Assembly (NCBI RefSeq): GCF_013184745.1
Contig: NZ_JAATVU010000026.1
Location: forward strand, 1 to 64,000
Reading direction: 5' to 3'
From: Mangrovicoccus sp. HB161399
GTDB lineage: Bacteria > Pseudomonadota > Alphaproteobacteria > Rhodobacterales > Rhodobacteraceae
Length of the DNA stretch: 64,000 nucleotides
Shown: positions 9,190 through 18,959 of the stretch, one piece after another
How positions within the stretch are numbered: position 1 is the stretch's first letter
Layout of the letters: the number at the start of each line of letters is the position of its first letter
Made by a program: the position numbers and the translations under genes
The notes under the pieces: generated by a model
Databases searched by the model: none
What the model was told of the DNA's origin: nothing
Seen by the model: only the letters and a program-made list of their open reading frames with translations

Positions 9190-9891
9190 ATGGAGGCCGC
9201 GACGACGCTCTCCCGCACGGCCTCCCGCGGGGCTGCGCAGCGCCTCCTGGTGGTCAATCCCAACGGCAACCCCGAGGTCACCAGGCTGGTCGCCCGAATC
9301 GCGGCCTCGGTGGCCGCCCCGGGAACCGAGCTGCGGGTGCTCAACCCAGAAGGCAGCCCGCATTCCATCGAGACCTACGCCGACCGGCTCAGGGCGGAGC
9401 CGCTGGCAATCGACCTGCTGGCGCGCAATCCCGGCTATGGCGGCTATGTCATGGCCTGCTTCGACGACATCGCCGTCGATGCGGGCCGCCGGTTCCTCGG
9501 CGCGCCGATCGTCTGCGCGGCCGAAGCCGCCATCTCGGTCGCGCGGATGTTCGTCCCGCGCTTCGCCATCGTCACGACGGTGGAAGGCATGGTGCCCGGC
9601 ATCCGCACGCTGGTCCGGAAACTGGGCGCAGGGGAAGTCTGCACGGTGCGCGCCGCGGGCATCGGCGTGGCCGAGGCGGCGGCAGGCGGCAATGCCATCG
9701 CCCGGAGGCTCGATGCGGCGATTGCCGATGCGCGCAATTTCGACGGCGCGGGCGCGGTCATCCTCGGATCGGGCGGGCTGGCGGGCCGGGCGGCGGAGCT
9801 GTCGCGTCGGCACGGCATCCCGGTCATCGACAGCATCGAGGCCGCGATCGCCATGGGCGAACTCGCGATGAGGATGGGCAGCCGGGGCTAG
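9190..9891 (+). CDS. Asp/Glu/hydantoin racemase family protein
   Basis: 233 residues. Hydantoin racemase family features are LLVVNPNGNPEVTRLV (residues 19-34), VMACFDDIAVDAGR with the first catalytic Cys at 90, PIVCAAEAAIS, and FAIVTTVEGMVPGI. Enzymes of this family interconvert D- and L-forms of hydantoins or acidic amino acids, with one Cys on each side of the substrate. The second Cys, normally in an LGCAG-like motif, is Ser194 here (VILGSGGLAGRA). Racemisation may therefore be lost or altered; maleate isomerase/decarboxylase relatives show that the fold tolerates changed chemistry. It ends the TRAP operon (two-base gap), which suggests it acts on the imported substrate. The first ~15 residues are poorly conserved, so a later start is possible. 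Confidence 0.75.
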   Translation: MEAATTLSRTASRGAAQRLLVVNPNGNPEVTRLVARIAASVAAPGTELRVLNPEGSPHSIETYADRLRAEPLAIDLLARNPGYGGYVMACFDDIAVDAGRRFLGAPIVCAAEAAISVARMFVPRFAIVTTVEGMVPGIRTLVRKLGAGEVCTVRAAGIGVAEAAAGGNAIARRLDAAIADARNFDGAGAVILGSGGLAGRAAELSRRHGIPVIDSIEAAIAMGELAMRMGSRG

Positions 9892-9913
9892 CGGGCAGGG
9901 ACCACCCGCCCGC
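9891..9913 (+). terminator. Hairpin at the end of the TRAP operon
   Basis: GCGGGC (9891-9896), an 11-base loop and GCCCGC (9908-9913) start on the last base of the racemase stop codon, between convergent genes. It has no T-run, so it is a weak candidate terminator. Confidence 0.3.
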
Positions 9914-9947
9914 AGACATGGCCCGGTCCGGCCCGTCCGGAGCCGGG

Positions 9948-10556
9948 TCATGCCTGCGCCGGGGAAATCGCCGCCAGCCTGGCCTCGAGCTCCGCGATGC
10001 GAGCGTCGCGGGACCTCAGCGCGTTCTCGACCTCGGTCTCATCGAAGCGCCGGGGGATGTGCTGCGGGCAGGTCGCGTCCCAAGCCTCGATCCCGAAGAG
10101 GATCGCGCGCACCGCCTTCGCTGCGTCCGGTCCGGTTCCGAGCCGAGCCAGCAGTTCCGGGTCGTCCTCGACCACCTGCGCGCGTCCCCAGATCTTGATC
10201 CGCAGCCGCCCGGCATGGTTGATCGGGAACAGCACCGCGCGCGGGTTCCCGGAGAGGTTGCCCAGCGTGATGCACTGCCGGTTGCCCCCGCGATCGGCGA
10301 CGCCCAGCCTCCCGCCGTCCAGCAGCTTCAGGAAGCCCGGCGGGCCGCCGCGATGCTGGGTGCAGGGCGGTCCCCCCGCGCTGGCGGTGCCGAGGAAGAC
10401 GCTGGCCTGCGCTTCGATGGAGCGCGCCGGATCCGGGGTCACCGCATCGGGCCAAGGGCGTGTCTCCGCCGCCTGCGCATGGAGGCCGCGCGCGCCGCGG
10501 GCAGCCTGCTGCGACTTCACCGCATCCGTGAAGACGATGTCCGGCCCCGCGCTCAC
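9948..10556 (-). CDS. Pyridoxamine-5'-phosphate-oxidase-like flavin-binding protein
   Basis: 202 residues from GTG 10556. The split-barrel FMN-binding fold is suggested by [79 protein letters not shown] and the PQHIPRRF ending. The last ~25 residues ([19 protein letters not shown]) are predicted helix/coiled coil. Related proteins bind flavin and are annotated as PNPOx-family oxidoreductases; the substrate is unknown. The GTG start overlaps the upstream stop (GTGA), so the pair is translationally coupled. An ATG at 10745 would run 190 bases into the neighbour and adds no conserved sequence. Confidence 0.8.
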   Translation of the reverse strand: MSAGPDIVFTDAVKSQQAARGARGLHAQAAETRPWPDAVTPDPARSIEAQASVFLGTASAGGPPCTQHRGGPPGFLKLLDGGRLGVADRGGNRQCITLGNLSGNPRAVLFPINHAGRLRIKIWGRAQVVEDDPELLARLGTGPDAAKAVRAILFGIEAWDATCPQHIPRRFDETEVENALRSRDARIAELEARLAAISPAQA

Positions 10557-10978
10557 AGGCCCAGATCGCTCAGCGAGGGATGGCCGTCCGGGCGGCGGCC
10601 CTGCGGCCAGAGGAACAGCCGGTCGGTCCCGGCGATTTCCAGGTCGTTGATGCTGGCATGGCGCACCGCCATCAGCCCCCCGGCATCGAATTCCCAGTTC
10701 TCGTTGCCGTGGGAGCGCACCCAGCCGCCATCTGCGCGTTGCCATTCATAGGCGAAGCGCACGGCAATGCGGTTTTCCGTGAATGCCCAGAGCTCCTTGA
10801 TCAGCCGGTAGTCCTGCTCGGCCAGCCATTTGGCGGCCAGGAAGGCCACGATCTCGGCGCGGCCGGCCAGGAAGGCGCTGCGGTTGCGCCAGCGGCTGTC
10901 CGGCGCATAGGCCAGCGACACCTTTTCCGGGTCGCGGCCGTTCCAGGGCGCTGTTACGCAAATCAGTTTGCGCGCCAT
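10553..10978 (-). CDS. DUF1348 / NTF2-like protein
   Basis: 141 residues. It matches the DUF1348 (nuclear transport factor 2-like) family along its length: [78 protein letters not shown] and the ending [14 protein letters not shown]. The cone-shaped fold usually holds a small ligand or active site, but no reaction is established. ATG 10978 has GGGAAG upstream; a start 24 bases earlier adds only MCQGKREA. It is the first gene of a two-gene operon with the flavin protein, so both may act in one small redox or detoxification step. Confidence 0.85.
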   Translation of the reverse strand: MARKLICVTAPWNGRDPEKVSLAYAPDSRWRNRSAFLAGRAEIVAFLAAKWLAEQDYRLIKELWAFTENRIAVRFAYEWQRADGGWVRSHGNENWEFDAGGLMAVRHASINDLEIAGTDRLFLWPQGRRPDGHPSLSDLGL

Positions 10979-11002
10979 AGCTTCCCTTTTCCCCTGACAC
11001 AC

Positions 11003-12230
11003 TTATCCCAGCGCCACCGTGATCGGGGGGCGAGGGCCATGAAGCGGTGCAGGAACGAGCGGCAAGCGCCATTGGTCCGAGCGCAGCCTAGAATGCGCGG
11101 ATCTGGACTTGGGCAACCTGGCGGCCGAAGGTGAGGCCACGCGCCGCCATTGGTGCAAGGTCGATGCCGAACGGACGTCGGCCGCTGCCCGAGCCGCTTC
11201 ATGGAATTCATCCAATCGCCGGGGAAAAGGTACCCCGGACCCTTTCCCGAGCCGGCTCATATCTCCACCCAGCTCCGGCGGTGATACCCGCTCCAGTTCC
11301 GCCACAGCGCCCGGCCCAAGTGCTTCGACGCCCGCAAGATCTCGTTGCGCGCCCGGGTCCCCGCTGTGTCCGGCGTCCAAGGCCTGGCGTTCCGGCGGAG
11401 CGGCAGCGAGGAGCGCAGCGAAAAGTCCGGGGACCTTTTGCCCGACGAACCGCCGCTGCACTGAGGGCCGCGATGGCGCGCGTGTCATGGGCGCCGTCGG
11501 CGGTGGCGATCTCCCCTTCCGACGGGATCCGGGCAAGCAGGTCCGGCAGCATCCCTCGCCGGTTCGCCCGGACCGGTGGCGTTGAACGGCTCGACATCGT
11601 CGGCATTGCCGGAAGTGACTTCGACAGCCCGGATTTCCGGCGTTTCCCCGTCGATGCCAAGGCGGTTCTTGCGCCAGACCCGGCGTTTCGCGGCCCCGTG
11701 CCTGTGGCTGTGCCGCTCGCCTTCGCCTTCTGCCTTGGTGCCTGTGCCGTCCGCTGCCCGGCAGGGTATTGCGCAGCAATGCCCGAGAGGGGACGGGCAG
11801 GTGCAACGGCCACTTGGAGCCGAGATGCGGAATGGTGACATCCATTGTCCGACGGGCTTTCGCGGCACCGCTGGCGCCACTGTCCGGTCTCGCTCTGCCG
11901 CCGCGACGGGGGCTGACGTCCGGCACGGCCCAGCCGAGCCTGGACAGTTCGAGAAGGCTCGCCAGGAAACCGCTCGCAGTGAGCTCGCACCAATGGCGTC
12001 TCACCGGCTCACCCTGGCCGAGCGGCCCTGCCAAGAAGCACCTCGACGGTCAGGCAGGCCTGAATCGCGGCACAGCTATATGCCTGCTGGCGGCCACTGC
12101 GCCCGGACGGCCTGGCTGTCCGTTGCATCGAGGGATCGAACCAGACGGTCAGAGACCCGCGCTGCCCCAGTGCCTGATCATACGCGTTCCAGTTGGAGGT
12201 CCCGCAGGTCGGCTTCGGCGGTCTGCTCAT
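11003..12230 (-). pseudogene. Degenerate IS5-family transposase
   Basis: Recognisable pieces occur in order but in different frames: NWNAYDQALGQRGSLTVWFDP (12200-12120), AAIQACLTVEVLLG (12080), LLELSRLGWAVPDVS, DVTIPHLGSKWPLHL, HGAAKRRVWRKNRLGIDGETPEIRAVEVT (11720-11620), ADGAHDTR, RNEILRASKHLGRALWR and the end PPITVALG with stop at 11003-11005. These are the conserved blocks of IS5-type (IS903-like) transposases. Several frameshifts and substitutions of catalytic-region residues make it non-functional. Family assignment is from the motif string; the terminal inverted repeats could not be defined. Confidence 0.8.
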
Positions 12231-13299
12231 GCCATCTGGCTACGATATTGGATTCACGATGGGATTCCCGAGCCCGCCTTGTGCAACAGGGCAGATCCGG
12301 AGGACCGTCCGAAGCGCGAGAACCGGCAGCCGGACATGCTGCGGCCCGGTCAGGAGAGAGGAATCGCAGGGCGCCGCCGACGTCTTCCGCGTGCGGGAGC
12401 TTTCGCCCACCGGATCGATTGGCGGACGCGGCAATTCCACTAGCCGCGCGGCAGCGAAGCGTCGGCTGCATGAGTCGACCACCCCAAGCAGAAGGTGGTC
12501 GTCGGCGCAGCCGCGCGATCATTTCCCTCCGCGGTTGCCCGCGCGAATTTGCCCGGGAGGCGCCGCTGGGTGCGGCCGCTGTCAGGCGGCCCGCTGCGAC
12601 ACCGCACGGCGAGGCGCCGGACTGGCAGGTTCCGGCCCGGGCCCCGCTGACGGTGCTGGCCGCCGTGCTCGAGAAGTTCGACGGGTGGATTGAGACCACG
12701 GGCGCCGGGATCGACCGCCGCGCCAGCGAGAATGCCTCCGCGGCCCATACGGCCCTCAATCCCTCGCCCGGAGGTTCGGCCGTCGGCGCAGACCGGTCCG
12801 GACTCTCCGGCATCAGGTCGCCGATGGCCACCCTGGCGCCGCCTCCGGAGATGTTCCGCAAGCGCCGGGCCTTGTCCGCCGGGGGGCATCCCCCGGACTG
12901 TTTCTGCATCCTCCTCGCCCCGGCCCGAGGGCGTGCCCCGCCAATGCTCGACGGGCCAGAAAGCGGCGGATCGGCGGTACCCGAAATTGGGCATGCGTCC
13001 GCCGGGACGGCACTGCTCGGTGCGGCCAAACACGTCATCATCAAGCGATACCTCCAGGCGTTCACGTGCCCGTACAATTCGGATGCTAGGACAGTTGCCG
13101 CCGATGCCGGGACGCGGGGCCGCGGTCGGCGCGGAGCGGGCGGCACGCGACCGGGACGGACCGCATGGGTCCAAATGAAGGCTTGGGTCCTGGCAGGCCT
13201 CCGAAAAACCGTGCGCGCGGACGGTTTCCGGCGTTCTGGGCGGGGTGGCGCGATCTTCCGGCCTTTCTCGCCCCCCGGAACCGGTGGCGCGGCGGCCGC
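12231..13299. other. Gene-less stretch between two dead insertion sequences
   Basis: About 1.1 kb. The long open frames on both strands are Arg/Pro/Ala/Gly-rich and match no family I know. Codon choice does not look like the neighbouring real genes and no ribosome binding sites stand out. Given both flanks it is probably further decayed mobile DNA. Confidence 0.45.
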
Positions 13300-14629
13300 C
13301 GCCTCGAGATGGCCGGCAGCCGCGGCAGGCGGGCGGGGCTTGCCGCCGCCAGGGTGAGGACGAAGCGGGAGCGCACCCGCTCGGCGCCGCGACGCACGGC
13401 CTGCGCCGCGCCGCCCGCCGTCTCGGACCGGCCGAAAGGCTCCTCGAAGCGCTGCCGATGCCTCCGCGACAGCGCGCGGTCCTTGTGCCGCGCGGTCCGT
13501 CCGCCGGTGGCCGGGAACCGCTCTTTCTGCGCGGCATGGAGCGCGATGCAGGCCGGCCCGCGACCGGCCACGGACCCGGCGGCGCCCGGAGCTGCCCATC
13601 GCGGCGCCACCGGTTCGGGTCCGGCGGGCGGCGGCGCCTCCGTCGGCACCCCCTTGCCGAGCGTCCGCCGCCGGGCCGGGCGAGCGGCGGTGCATCATGC
13701 CGAGCGCCGCCCTGCGTTCGGCACGGCCGCCGGCCCGGCCCAGGCCGCCCTGGACGGCAAGCCCGCTGCGCAACCGGCGCGTTCCCCGGACCTGCGGCGG
13801 AACACGCCTCATGTCCATCAGCGCGTGCCCGAGGAAGCCCGGCATCGCGCCAGCGCCGGGCGGCTTCCGGCAAAGCCGCGCCTGCGGACCGGGGGCCGGG
13901 GCATGCGTCGCGTTGGGACGCTTCCCGCCCCTGAAATCCACGCCTGCATGTCGGCTGCGGCTGGCGGGGCGGGGCATCGGACGGGGTTCCGGACCGGTCC
14001 AGCGGGGCGGCGCCGCGTGCCGGAGGATCGCCGCCCTCCTTCGGCCGCATGCTCTTCATCGGCGCCCGGGCCTCCGCCAGCGTGCCGCCGGCCGGGAAAT
14101 GGCCGTCCGGCAGCAGCGGGGCGGCCTCGCGATGCGCCGGGATGGCGGCCATCGCCGTGCGCGGCATGTCCGTGGCGGGCAGGCGGTCGCGGTGCCTGCT
14201 GAAGACGGCCGGACTCCGTCCCGGGGCTGCGCCCGTCCAGGGCCGGAGTCCGTCCGCCGGACAGACGCCCGGGCGCCCTCCGCCCCGGACGGGATCGCCG
14301 ACGCCCAGGCCGGCGGACCAGCGGAACGGCAGGTCGCCGTCCAGCTGCGCCACCGGCTGCCGTCCGGAGCGGACCGGGAACAGGATGTGCAGCAGGCTCG
14401 CATGGACCAGCCGCTCGGGGGCGATCGAGGGACGGCGGAAACCGGCGCAGAGCGCCGCAAGCTCGCCGTCGGGGCCCGCCAGGTCGTCCGCCCTGGGTCT
14501 CGGCCACGTGGCGGCTCCATGGCTCGCTCGGCGGCCCGCCGGATCGGGCGCAGCGGATGCCGGGCCGGGACGCGTCCCGAGACCGGCAGAGCCGGACAGC
14601 AATCCGTCCGTCCCGCCCGTCCCGCGCAT
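13300..14629 (-). pseudogene. Degenerate IS5/IS1182-like DDE transposase
   Basis: Starting at ATG 14629, fragments of one transposase family appear in order across all three minus frames: MRGTGGTDGLLSGS, RVPARHPLRPIRR, RRPSIAPERLVHASLLHILF, RSGRQPVAQLDGDLPFRW, GLGVGDPV, FSRHRDRL, AHREAAPLLPDGHF, MKSMRPKEGGDPP, VDFRGGKRPNATHA, GFLGHALMD, HAER-type RAERRAALGMM and, near 13370-13320, VRSRFVLTLAAASPARLPRL. Intact homologues carry the same blocks in one frame. Numerous frameshifts and GC-biased substitutions (for example DEHFSVDGT has become PDGHFPAGGT) show an old dead copy. The 3' limit is approximate. Confidence 0.8.
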
Positions 14630-14888
14630 GGCTGTCTCCGCCGAATATCCGCCGAGACGAATCCCGTTCCGCAAACAGCGCCGGGGGAGGACGATTCCAG
14701 TACCCTGCCAGACCGGAATGCTCCCATGACAAGCCTTCAGAGCGACGCCGATTGCCCTGGCGAAAATGTTGGTTCGTCCTTCGGTGCGCCACTGTCGATA
14801 AGCTGTGGTTATTGACGGTGGCGTATTTCGCCTTGGACCTGCAGCTTCGGGCCCGGCCAGTCTGGGGGCGAGCAGGAGAGAGAGCCCC

Positions 14889-16931
14889 ATGAGCTGGAAA
14901 CTGGGCGTCGATATCGGCGGCACCTTCATCGATTTCTGCGCCTTCGAGGCGGAAACCAACCGGATCTGCACGCTGAAGGTGCTGACCACGCCCGGCGCGC
15001 CGGGGCAGGAGCTGGGCACCGGCATCCGCCTGCTGCAGGACCGCCACGGGGTCGACCCGGGCCAGATCGACGGCTTCATGCACGGCACCACGGTCGGCAT
15101 CAACACGATCATCCAGCGCAAGGGCGCCAAGCTGGCGCTGGTCACGAATGCCGGGTTCGAGGACGTGATCGAGCTGGCGCGGCTCAGGATGCCGCAGGTC
15201 TATTCGCTGTTCTGCACCCGGCCCGAGCAGCTGATCACCCGCGACATGGTCTTCGGCATAGCGGGGCGGATGCTGTCCGACGGGCGCGAAGAGACCGCAC
15301 CGGATCTGGCCGCATTGCCCGGGATCGTCGAGGCGATCCGCGCCAAGGGGGCGGACGGCGTGATCGTCGCCATGCTGCATGCCTATCGCGATCCTTCGCA
15401 GGAACATGCGGTGAAGACGGAACTGGCGCGGCTCGCGCCCGATCTCTACGCCTTCACCTCCGCCGAGGTCTGGCCGGTGATCCGCGAATACGAGCGCACC
15501 ACAACGGCGATCCTCAACGGCTATGTCCATCCGCGCATCGCCGGCTATCTCGACGGGCTCTACGCCACGCTGGAAGACCTAGGCGCTCCGGCGCAGCCGC
15601 TGCTGACCAAGTCGAACGGCGGGCTGATGCGCGCCGAAGAGGGGCGGACCGCCTGCGTGAACATGCTGCTTTCCGGCACGGCGTCCGGCGTGATCGGCGC
15701 GGCCTGGCTGGCGCGGCAGGCGGGCGAGGACCGCATCCTGACGCTGGATATCGGCGGCACCTCGGCCGACCTCGCCGTCATCATCGACGGCAAGCCGCAA
15801 TTCGGCACCGGCGAGATGATCGGGGATTTCCCGCTGCATGTGCCTTCCGTCTCGGTCAGTTCGATCGGCGCGGGCGGCGGCTCCATCGCTTCGGTGGACG
15901 GGTTCGGCGTGCTGAAGGTCGGCCCGGAAAGCGCAGGGTCCACCCCCGGGCCGGTCTGCTATGGCCGCGGCGGCACGCAGCCCACCATCACCGACGCCAT
16001 GGCCGTGATGGGCATCCTCGGGCATTCGGACATCGCCTATGGCCAGCTCTCGATGGATGTGGGCGCGGCGCGGGCCGCCATCGCGCCCCTGGCGGAGGCG
16101 ATGGGGCGCAGCATCGAGGCGACTGCCGAGGCCATAGTCGAAATCGCCATTTCCGAGATGTTCGTCGAGGTCGAGAAGATGGCCGCGCGCTACGGCATCG
16201 ACATGCGCGATTTCACGCTGGTGCCTTTCGGCGGGGCAGGCCCCTTGATGGGCGCCTTCCTGGCGCGCGAGATCGGCTGCGCCAAGGTGATGGCGCCGCG
16301 CCGCCCCGGTGTGGTCTCGGCGCTCGGCGGGCTGGTCGCGGACCTTAAAAGCGACTTCATCCGGACCGTCTTCGAGGAAGTCGGCCCCGGTGCCATGCCG
16401 CGGCTGGCGCGCGCCCTGGCCGAGCTGGAGGCCGAGGGCGAAGCCTGGCTGCGGCAGGGGCAGGGCTTCGACGGTCCGGCGCTCAGCCAAGTCACCGCCG
16501 ACCTGCGCTATGCCGGGCAGAGCTTCGAGCTGGAAACCGCGCTCGACCCTGCGTGGATCGCCGAGGGCGACGATGCAGCCATTGCCGCCGCCTTCCATGC
16601 CCGCCACGAAGAGGTCTACGAGTTCAACGATCCGGGCACGCCGGTCGAGCTGATCAACCTGCGGCTCGTCAAGATCGGCCAGCGTCCGGGGCTGGAGACC
16701 CTGCCCGCTCCGCTGACGGAGGCCGAGGCGCAGCCGGACCGGCTGATCGAGGTCTGGCTCGATGGCGCGTGGCGCGAAGTGCCGCTCTTCCTGCGGGAGG
16801 CGCTCGAAGCCGGGTACCGCTTCGCCGGTCCTGCCATCGTCGCGCAGGAGGACACCACCTTCGCCATCCCGGCGGGCTTCGCCGCAAAAGTCGACGGCCA
16901 TCTCAACATCATGCTGGAACAGGAGGCGTGA
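14889..16931 (+). CDS. hyuA: Hydantoinase/oxoprolinase family protein, HyuA-type subunit (copy 1)
   Basis: 680 residues. The N-terminal Hydant_A_N region begins LGVDIGGTFIDF (residues 5-16) with HGTTVGINTIIQRKGAKLALV following; the ATPase-like hydantoinase_A domain shows LTLDIGGTSADLAVI, SVSSIGAGGGSIA, GPESAGSTPGPVCYGRGG and FGGAGPLMGAFLAREIG. With HyuB it forms an ATP-dependent amidohydrolase or carboxylase. Known members open N-methylhydantoin or 5-oxoproline rings or carboxylate acetone/acetophenone. ATG 14889 follows a GGAG-containing purine run; a start at 14805 adds 28 unrelated residues. hyuB follows after five bases. The true substrate cannot be told from the sequence. The copy at 21725-23761 is a clear paralogue. 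Confidence 0.9.
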   Translation: MSWKLGVDIGGTFIDFCAFEAETNRICTLKVLTTPGAPGQELGTGIRLLQDRHGVDPGQIDGFMHGTTVGINTIIQRKGAKLALVTNAGFEDVIELARLRMPQVYSLFCTRPEQLITRDMVFGIAGRMLSDGREETAPDLAALPGIVEAIRAKGADGVIVAMLHAYRDPSQEHAVKTELARLAPDLYAFTSAEVWPVIREYERTTTAILNGYVHPRIAGYLDGLYATLEDLGAPAQPLLTKSNGGLMRAEEGRTACVNMLLSGTASGVIGAAWLARQAGEDRILTLDIGGTSADLAVIIDGKPQFGTGEMIGDFPLHVPSVSVSSIGAGGGSIASVDGFGVLKVGPESAGSTPGPVCYGRGGTQPTITDAMAVMGILGHSDIAYGQLSMDVGAARAAIAPLAEAMGRSIEATAEAIVEIAISEMFVEVEKMAARYGIDMRDFTLVPFGGAGPLMGAFLAREIGCAKVMAPRRPGVVSALGGLVADLKSDFIRTVFEEVGPGAMPRLARALAELEAEGEAWLRQGQGFDGPALSQVTADLRYAGQSFELETALDPAWIAEGDDAAIAAAFHARHEEVYEFNDPGTPVELINLRLVKIGQRPGLETLPAPLTEAEAQPDRLIEVWLDGAWREVPLFLREALEAGYRFAGPAIVAQEDTTFAIPAGFAAKVDGHLNIMLEQEA

Positions 16932-16936
16932 GCGCC

Positions 16937-18910
16937 ATGCTGGACAAGGTCACCCTCCAGATCCTCGCCAATCACAGCCGCGCGGCGGCCGAGAACATGG
17001 CGCATACGCTCTACCGCACCGCGCATTCGACCTTCGTCAAGGAGACCGAGGATTTCACCGTGATGATCCTCGACCCGCAGGGCCGGACCATCGCCGTGCC
17101 GATGGACCTGGGCGCGACCTGGCATGTCGGCATCACCTATGACGGCGCGATCGACATGATCGACGATTACCGCCCCGGGGACATCGGCTTCACCAACGAT
17201 CCCTATTCGGGCTTCGTCGCGACCCATGCGCCGGACACGCATCTGTGGATGCCAGTCTTCCATGAAGGCGAAATCGTCTGCTACGCCGCCGGGCACATCC
17301 ACAATACCGACATGGGCGGGGCGGTTGCGGCATCATTGTCCAGATCCCTGACCGAAATCCATCAGGAAGGCATCCGCTTCCCGCCGATGAAGCTGGTGAA
17401 CGGGGGCGTGATGGACGAGCAGGTCATGCGCATCATGACCGCCAATGTCCGCAAGCCCGACCTGAACATCGGCGACACCAAGGCGCTGATCGGCGCGCTG
17501 AAGACCGGCGCGAAGAAGGTCGAGGGGATGATCGCCAAGTTCGGCGTGGACACCTTCAGGGCCGGGCTCGACGGCATGCTCGACTATGCCGAGGCGCAGG
17601 CGCGCGAAATCCTCGGCAGCATCCCGGACGGGACCTACACCTTCTGCGATTACGCCGACGAGGACTCGCAGGGCGGAAACCCGGTGCGGCTGAAGCTGGC
17701 GCTGACGATCCGCGGCGAGGAGGCGATCCTCGACTTCACCGGCTCCGACCCGCAGCTGGCCTCCTCGCTGAACGTCCCCACCGGCTCGGATCCGCGCCAT
17801 ACGCTGCTGATGGTCGGCGTCTACTACGTGCTCTACACGCTCAACCCGAAGATCCTGCTGAATACCGGGCTGACGCGGCCCTTCACCTGCATCGCGCCCG
17901 AAGGCTCCGTCCTGAACCCGGTCTTCCCGGCGGCGGTCGGCATGCGCAGCCTTACCTGCGCGCGGCTGCGCTCGCTCATCTTCGGCGCCTTCGGTCTTGC
18001 CATCCCCGAGCGGATGCCCGCCGCGCCGGCCGGCTCGTCCTCGATCGTCAACGTGATGACCACCGACGAGCGCACGCGCAAATCGGTGATCGCGGCGATC
18101 AATCCGGTGGTCGGCGGCGGAGGCGGCATGCCGCATCGCGATGGCTCGAACGGCTCCGGCGCGGATGCCGCGTACCTGAAGAACACGCCGATCGAGATCA
18201 CCGAGACCGAGACGCCGGTCCGGTTCGAGCGCTATGGGCTCCTGCAGGACTCGGGTGGCGCCGGGCGCTGGCGCGGCGGGCTGGCCACGGTGATGGAGTT
18301 CCGCGTCTTCACCCCCGGCACGCGGATCACCGCAAGGAACCGCGACCGCTCGGTCTTCCGGCCCTGGGGCATCCTGGGCGGCCGCGCGGCGGGGCCGTCG
18401 GACATGAATATCAATCCCGGCAAGGCGAACGAGCAGCCGCTGGGCAATACCGACATCGCGGTGCTGCAGCCGGGCGACGTGCTGCATATCCATTCCGCGG
18501 GCGGCGGCGGGCGCGGCTCGCCCCTGGAGCGGGAGCCGTGGCGGGTGCTGCTGGACGTGGAGCGCGGCTATGTCTCCGAGGCAGCGGCCTGCGCCGATTA
18601 CGGCGTGGTGCTGCGGGACGGCGCGGTGGACGAAGAGGCGACGGCGGAGCGGAGGCGGGCGATGGCGCCGCGCATGGGGCAGGGGCATTTCCGCTTCGGT
18701 CCCGAGCGCGAGGCCTTCGAGGCGGTCTGGACGCCTGCCGCCTATGACCAGCTGACCGCGATCCTCGACGCACTGCCGCTGCATTGGCGCTTCTTCGCCA
18801 AGACCGAGATCTTCCACCGGATGGAGGGCGACGTGATGGACGCGCTCGACGCGGTGCGCGCGGACTTCCCTGACTTCCCCGCGATCCGGCTGGCCGAGGC
18901 CGCGGAATGA
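16937..18910 (+). CDS. hyuB: Hydantoinase B/oxoprolinase family protein, HyuB-type subunit (copy 1)
   Basis: 657 residues, full length for the Hydantoinase_B family. Motifs: LYRTAHSTFVKETEDFTVMILD, GDIGFTNDPYSGFVATHAPD (about 85-105), GHIHNTDMGGAVAASLSRSL, ADEDSQGGNPVRL, LDFTGSDPQ, NTPIEITETETPVRFERYGL, DSGGAGRWRGG and TARNRDRS. It carries the metal-dependent amide-opening or carboxylating side of the complex. ATG 16937 has AGGAGG ten bases upstream; a GTG at 16928 is too close to that site. Many relatives read NDPYxGGTHLPD where this protein and copy 2 both read DPYSGFVATHAPD, which suggests a shared, distinct substrate subgroup. A strong hairpin terminator follows. Confidence 0.9.
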   Translation: MLDKVTLQILANHSRAAAENMAHTLYRTAHSTFVKETEDFTVMILDPQGRTIAVPMDLGATWHVGITYDGAIDMIDDYRPGDIGFTNDPYSGFVATHAPDTHLWMPVFHEGEIVCYAAGHIHNTDMGGAVAASLSRSLTEIHQEGIRFPPMKLVNGGVMDEQVMRIMTANVRKPDLNIGDTKALIGALKTGAKKVEGMIAKFGVDTFRAGLDGMLDYAEAQAREILGSIPDGTYTFCDYADEDSQGGNPVRLKLALTIRGEEAILDFTGSDPQLASSLNVPTGSDPRHTLLMVGVYYVLYTLNPKILLNTGLTRPFTCIAPEGSVLNPVFPAAVGMRSLTCARLRSLIFGAFGLAIPERMPAAPAGSSSIVNVMTTDERTRKSVIAAINPVVGGGGGMPHRDGSNGSGADAAYLKNTPIEITETETPVRFERYGLLQDSGGAGRWRGGLATVMEFRVFTPGTRITARNRDRSVFRPWGILGGRAAGPSDMNINPGKANEQPLGNTDIAVLQPGDVLHIHSAGGGGRGSPLEREPWRVLLDVERGYVSEAAACADYGVVLRDGAVDEEATAERRRAMAPRMGQGHFRFGPEREAFEAVWTPAAYDQLTAILDALPLHWRFFAKTEIFHRMEGDVMDALDAVRADFPDFPAIRLAEAAE

Positions 18911-18912
18911 CG

Positions 18913-18943
18913 AAGGGCGCCCCGGCGAAACCGGGGCGCCCTT
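18913..18943. terminator. Bidirectional intrinsic terminator
   Basis: A perfect 13-base stem (AAGGGCGCCCCGG with its complement) around a CGAAA loop is followed by TTT on the plus strand, with matching As on the other side. It sits between hyuB copy 1 and the convergent SDR gene and can serve both. Confidence 0.85.
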
Positions 18944-18959
18944 TCCATGCGAAGGCGGA

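Noticed and set aside
12440-15145. A 901-residue minus-strand open frame
   Set aside because: It mixes antisense of the hyuA start with pieces of a dead transposase and unrecognised sequence; there is no continuous homology.
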